A stretch of 7,412 bases of DNA from Thermotogaceae bacterium. GTDB taxonomy: Bacteria; Thermotogota; Thermotogae; B21-G9; HyVt-16. Below, piece by piece: positions 6,504-7,412 of the stretch. The DNA lies in the NCBI GenBank assembly GCA_011043375.1, contig DQYP01000232.1:1-7412 (forward strand), given 5' to 3'. Under the pieces are notes generated by a model. The model ran no database searches. It was not told the origin of the DNA and saw nothing but the letters and a program-made list of their open reading frames with translations. The position numbers were made by a program, and so were the translations under genes. Position 1 is the first letter of the stretch. Each line of letters begins with the position of its first letter.

Positions 6504-7163
6504 TTATCTCACCCATTCAGTTACTGCCATTGATTGCCAATCTTCATCAAAACTCTTGATCGCTTTTTGTGTCAAACCATTGTTGAATATTTCCCTGTAG
6601 ATATTTACAGATGCTGTAACATACGGCACATTGTAAGAAACAATTTTCTCAAACTGCTTTATGTTTTTAAAGCTAGCCGCAATTAGCTGTGTTTTACTGT
6701 TTGAATTTTCTAGATATGTTTGCATTACTTGGACAACTGAAATATCCAAACCTGCATTTTCCATTCTATTAACGTATGGAGCAACAAAATCCACTTCAGC
6801 GAGTGAACTAATAACTACCTGTGATAAATTATGAATTGCGGTTATAGTAACCGGAATACCCTTTTCCACAAAATATTTTGCAGCCATAATTCCATTCTCT
6901 GAAAATGGTATTTTGAGAACTATTCTTTGAGGCGAAAGCGAATAAAGTTTTTCACCTTCCTCTTTAATTTTCTGCAACTCTGTGTTCACACATTGCACAA
7001 AAAGCTTCCCGGTAAATTTTTTAAGCATAATTTTCAGCAAATCCATAGGAGCCATATTGCTACTTTTAATGATAGAAGGATTTGTTGTGATTCCCGAAAA
7101 AATACCAAGTTTGAATACCGATTCGATTGCTTCAATGTTTCCATCATCTATTAGTAATTTCAT
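6504..7163 (-). CDS. Transaldolase-family protein with fructose-6-phosphate aldolase (FSA) signature
   Basis: A 219-residue class I aldolase, the size of the short decameric transaldolase/FSA group (E. coli FsaA has 220). The Schiff-base lysine is Lys84 in RIVLKIPF. Others seen are Asp6 (LIDDGN), ITTNPSIIKSS at 25-35, Gln57 (FVQC), Thr108 in TITAIH, APYVNRM at 128-134 and AASFK. Gln57 and Tyr130 match Gln59 and Tyr131 of FsaA; true transaldolases carry Glu and Phe at these places. It therefore probably cleaves fructose 6-phosphate to dihydroxyacetone and glyceraldehyde 3-phosphate, or makes such aldols in reverse, rather than moving a dihydroxyacetone unit between sugar phosphates. It overlaps the upstream VOC gene by 4 bp and has AGGAG close before the ATG. 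Fructose 6-phosphate is also the product of HxlB, so the two would act in sequence. Confidence 0.9.
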   Translation of the reverse strand: MKLLIDDGNIEAIESVFKLGIFSGITTNPSIIKSSNMAPMDLLKIMLKKFTGKLFVQCVNTELQKIKEEGEKLYSLSPQRIVLKIPFSENGIMAAKYFVEKGIPVTITAIHNLSQVVISSLAEVDFVAPYVNRMENAGLDISVVQVMQTYLENSNSKTQLIAASFKNIKQFEKIVSYNVPYVTASVNIYREIFNNGLTQKAIKSFDEDWQSMAVTEWVR

Positions 7164-7412
7164 AGTACTTTCTCCTTTTGTTTAATCTCAGCTATTTCAA
7201 GTAATTCTTGGCCAGGTCCCCTGAAAGTATTGTAATAAACTTTTCCTTCAAACACTGGAATAGGTTCAACAGAATCAAAAACTATTCCCTTTTCACTTAA
7301 TCTATTCATGGCTTCATCAATATTATCAACTTCAAATGCCAAATGCTGAAAATGCGAGTATTCTTCTTCAACAAACTTTTTATCCTTGCTATTTTCATAA
7401 CTCATGAGTTCT
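7160..7412 (-). CDS. VOC/glyoxalase-family protein (C-terminal part)
   Basis: The last 83 complete codons of a vicinal oxygen chelate (VOC) fold protein; the N-terminal part lies beyond the right edge. The frame stays open to the edge and its first visible residues are ELMSYE. That segment matches the strand ending the first beta-alpha-beta module in glyoxalases, whose Glu is a metal ligand, so the ATG at 7405 is internal and not the start. The second module carries the other two expected ligands: His in FQHLAFEVDNIDEA and Glu in GQELLEI. Known activities of the family include glyoxalase I, epimerases and dioxygenases. In this operon it could handle a reactive carbonyl such as methylglyoxal, or act on a sugar intermediate, but the sequence does not decide. 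The stop codon overlaps the aldolase start (ATGA). Confidence 0.85.
   Translation of the reverse strand, partial: ELMSYENSKDKKFVEEEYSHFQHLAFEVDNIDEAMNRLSEKGIVFDSVEPIPVFEGKVYYNTFRGPGQELLEIAEIKQKEKVL

Noticed and set aside
7403..7405. ATG at 7405 as a true start giving an 81-residue VOC protein
   Set aside because: The codons before it (Glu-Leu) continue a typical VOC strand with a metal-ligand Glu, and the frame is open to the window edge.
1..7412. tRNA, rRNA, CRISPR, riboswitch, insertion sequence or attachment site
   Set aside because: Coding sequence fills nearly the whole window, and the gaps (16, 21, 44, 61 and 13 bp) are too short for such elements; no repeats were noticed.

Overview
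The window is an almost gap-free run of ten genes, all transcribed on the minus strand, so it reads from the high coordinates to the low. It is the inside of one sugar-metabolism operon; the first and last genes are cut by the window edges. The DNA is AT-rich (roughly mid-30s % GC by eye), has strong GGAGG-type ribosome binding sites and uses GTG starts. It has four 4-bp ATGA stop/start overlaps. This fits a low-GC Firmicute or a member of the Thermotogota. I cannot place it more closely from sequence alone. There are no RNA genes, mobile elements, CRISPR arrays or signs of recent insertion.

Layout in transcription order: (1) the end of a glyoxalase-type VOC protein (7412-7160); (2) a small transaldolase-family protein with the residues of fructose-6-phosphate aldolase (7163-6504); (3) a PfkB/ribokinase-family kinase (6490-5558); (4) an FGGY-family kinase resembling xylulokinase (5561-4047); (5) a GntR/HutC-type regulator with a UTRA sensor domain (4002-3238); (6) RbsD, the sugar pyranase (3241-2840); (7) 3-hexulose-6-phosphate synthase, HPS/HxlA (2818-2159); (8) 6-phospho-3-hexuloisomerase, HPI/HxlB (2162-1599); (9) an aldo/keto reductase like IolS (1582-605); (10) the first 181 residues of a zinc-dependent sorbitol-type dehydrogenase (543-1). 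The only non-coding gap over 50 bases is 544-604, and it holds an operator-like palindrome.

How the genes may work together (inference): the oxidoreductases and RbsD would prepare a sugar or polyol, and one or both kinases would phosphorylate it. HPS and HPI interconvert ribulose 5-phosphate plus formaldehyde with fructose 6-phosphate by way of 3-hexulose 6-phosphate. The FSA-type aldolase could then split fructose 6-phosphate into dihydroxyacetone and glyceraldehyde 3-phosphate. This would join the ribulose-monophosphate (RuMP) module to a ribose-type catabolic cassette under a dedicated GntR regulator. Both kinases differ from the textbook ribokinase and xylulokinase at sugar-contact positions, so the true substrate may be unusual.

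The most distinctive sequence observation is that hxlA appears to start at an AUA codon. The alternative in-frame TTG start would remove the first beta strand and leaves no well-spaced ribosome binding site. The same reading frame is shared with rbsD upstream, with a single TAG between them.
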